This document shows positions 5,025 through 5,422 of a DNA stretch of 5,422 nt, one piece after another. The notes under the pieces are model-generated. The model saw only the letters and a list, made by a program, of their open reading frames with translations. It was not told the origin of the DNA and made no database searches. This DNA comes from Betaproteobacteria bacterium (GTDB lineage Bacteria > Pseudomonadota > Gammaproteobacteria > Burkholderiales > Burkholderiaceae_C): assembly GCA_009922295.1 (NCBI GenBank), contig RFWA01000188.1:1-5422 (forward strand), read 5' to 3'. The position numbers and the translations under genes are program-made. The stretch's first letter is position 1, and each line of letters begins with the position of its first letter.

Positions 5025-5422
5025 ATGGCAACCCGCATCGATACCGTAGAGGCGCGCAGCAGGCTGAAGCTGCGCTCGGCACCATACTGGCAGCGACTCA
5101 CCGCGGGTCGGCACATTGGCTTTCGCAGGATGACCACGACGACGGACGGCACATGGCTGTGCCAGTTCTACGACCCCGAGGACGGCAAGCAGGCTCGCCG
5201 CAGCCTGGGCGACTTCGCGCACTTACCGCCATCGCAACGGTACGACGCCGCCAAGTCTGAGGCCGAACTGTGGTTCAAGCATCTGGACCACGGCGGCAAA
5301 TTGTCGGCGGCAATAACTGTCAGAACGGCCTGCGCGAACTACGTCGAGCATCTTCGCAGCCTGGGCAAGGGCAAGACGGCAGACGACGTGAAAAGGCGCT
5401 TCGCCCAGTACGTCAACGACAA
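5025..5422 (+). CDS. Tyrosine recombinase (phage-type integrase), N-terminal part
   Basis: An open frame of 132 codons runs from ATG 5025 off the right edge. The N-terminus has RLKLRSAPYWQRLTAGRHIG (13-32) followed by GTWLCQFYDPEDGKQARRSL (43-62) and a short acidic/aromatic helix with YDAAKSEAELWFKHL, the arm-binding layout of integrases in proteobacterial genomic islands. From about residue 101 the sequence ITVRTACANYVEHLRSLGKG begins the SAM-like core-binding domain. The catalytic domain (R...H-x-x-R...Y) would lie beyond the window, so activity cannot be judged. The start is the only in-frame ATG near the family N-terminus; the frame is open further upstream but offers no better start. It would catalyse integration and excision of the element that extends to the right. 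Confidence 0.85.
   Translation, partial: MATRIDTVEARSRLKLRSAPYWQRLTAGRHIGFRRMTTTTDGTWLCQFYDPEDGKQARRSLGDFAHLPPSQRYDAAKSEAELWFKHLDHGGKLSAAITVRTACANYVEHLRSLGKGKTADDVKRRFAQYVND

Larger units (their letters stand above)
4915..5422. mobile_element. Left end of a putative integrative element (boundary approximate)
   Basis: The Bug gene loses homology near 4915-4925 and a tyrosine recombinase begins 100 bp later, reading away from the junction and off the window. This is the common arrangement of an integrase next to an attachment site. GGTCCAGA occurs twice (4921-4928 and 4963-4970) near the break, but without the other end of the element the core att sequence cannot be named. No tRNA is present at the junction, so insertion into a protein gene is implied, or a deletion after insertion elsewhere. 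Confidence 0.5.

Overview
The window looks like chromosomal DNA of a betaproteobacterium, most likely Burkholderiales (Comamonadaceae-like, e.g. the Rhodoferax/Polaromonas group). The reasons are high GC with strong third-position GC/C bias, a RuvB with the long N-terminal extension seen in that order (SVQTDDF...), a Bug-type solute-binding protein fragment (a family greatly expanded in these bacteria), and integrase and desaturase types common there. The taxonomic call is inference; there is no rRNA in the window.

Layout from left to right. (1) 1-1017, minus strand: a secreted alpha-class carbonic anhydrase, cut by the left edge, with a signal peptide, a long low-complexity linker and all three zinc histidines. 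(2) 1171-2226, plus: ruvB, the Holliday-junction branch-migration motor, divergent from the anhydrase. (3) 2227-2534: a 308-bp gap containing a GC-rich inverted repeat, a short minus-strand coding remnant resembling the C-terminus of a YhhN/lysoplasmalogenase membrane protein, a second perfect hairpin and a palindromic operator. (4) 2535-3232, plus: a lower-GC higB-higA toxin-antitoxin operon. (5) 3239-4399, minus: a membrane di-iron 'sterol desaturase'/fatty-acid-hydroxylase protein resembling alkylglycerol monooxygenase. (6) 4438-4947, minus: the C-terminal half of a Bug/TctC-type solute-binding protein, its 5' half missing. (7) 5025-5422, plus: the N-terminal part of a tyrosine recombinase that runs off the right edge.

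The main story is two apparent insertions flanking the desaturase. On the right, an integrative element with its integrase just inside the junction seems to have removed the front of the Bug gene. On the left, a higBA cassette bounded by a small hairpin sits between the desaturase stop and the YhhN-like tail, both on the minus strand. I propose that an ancestral desaturase-lysoplasmalogenase gene (both activities act on ether lipids) was broken by the cassette, with the YhhN part mostly deleted. This is testable but not proven from the sequence alone.

No tRNA, rRNA, CRISPR array or complete insertion sequence was seen.
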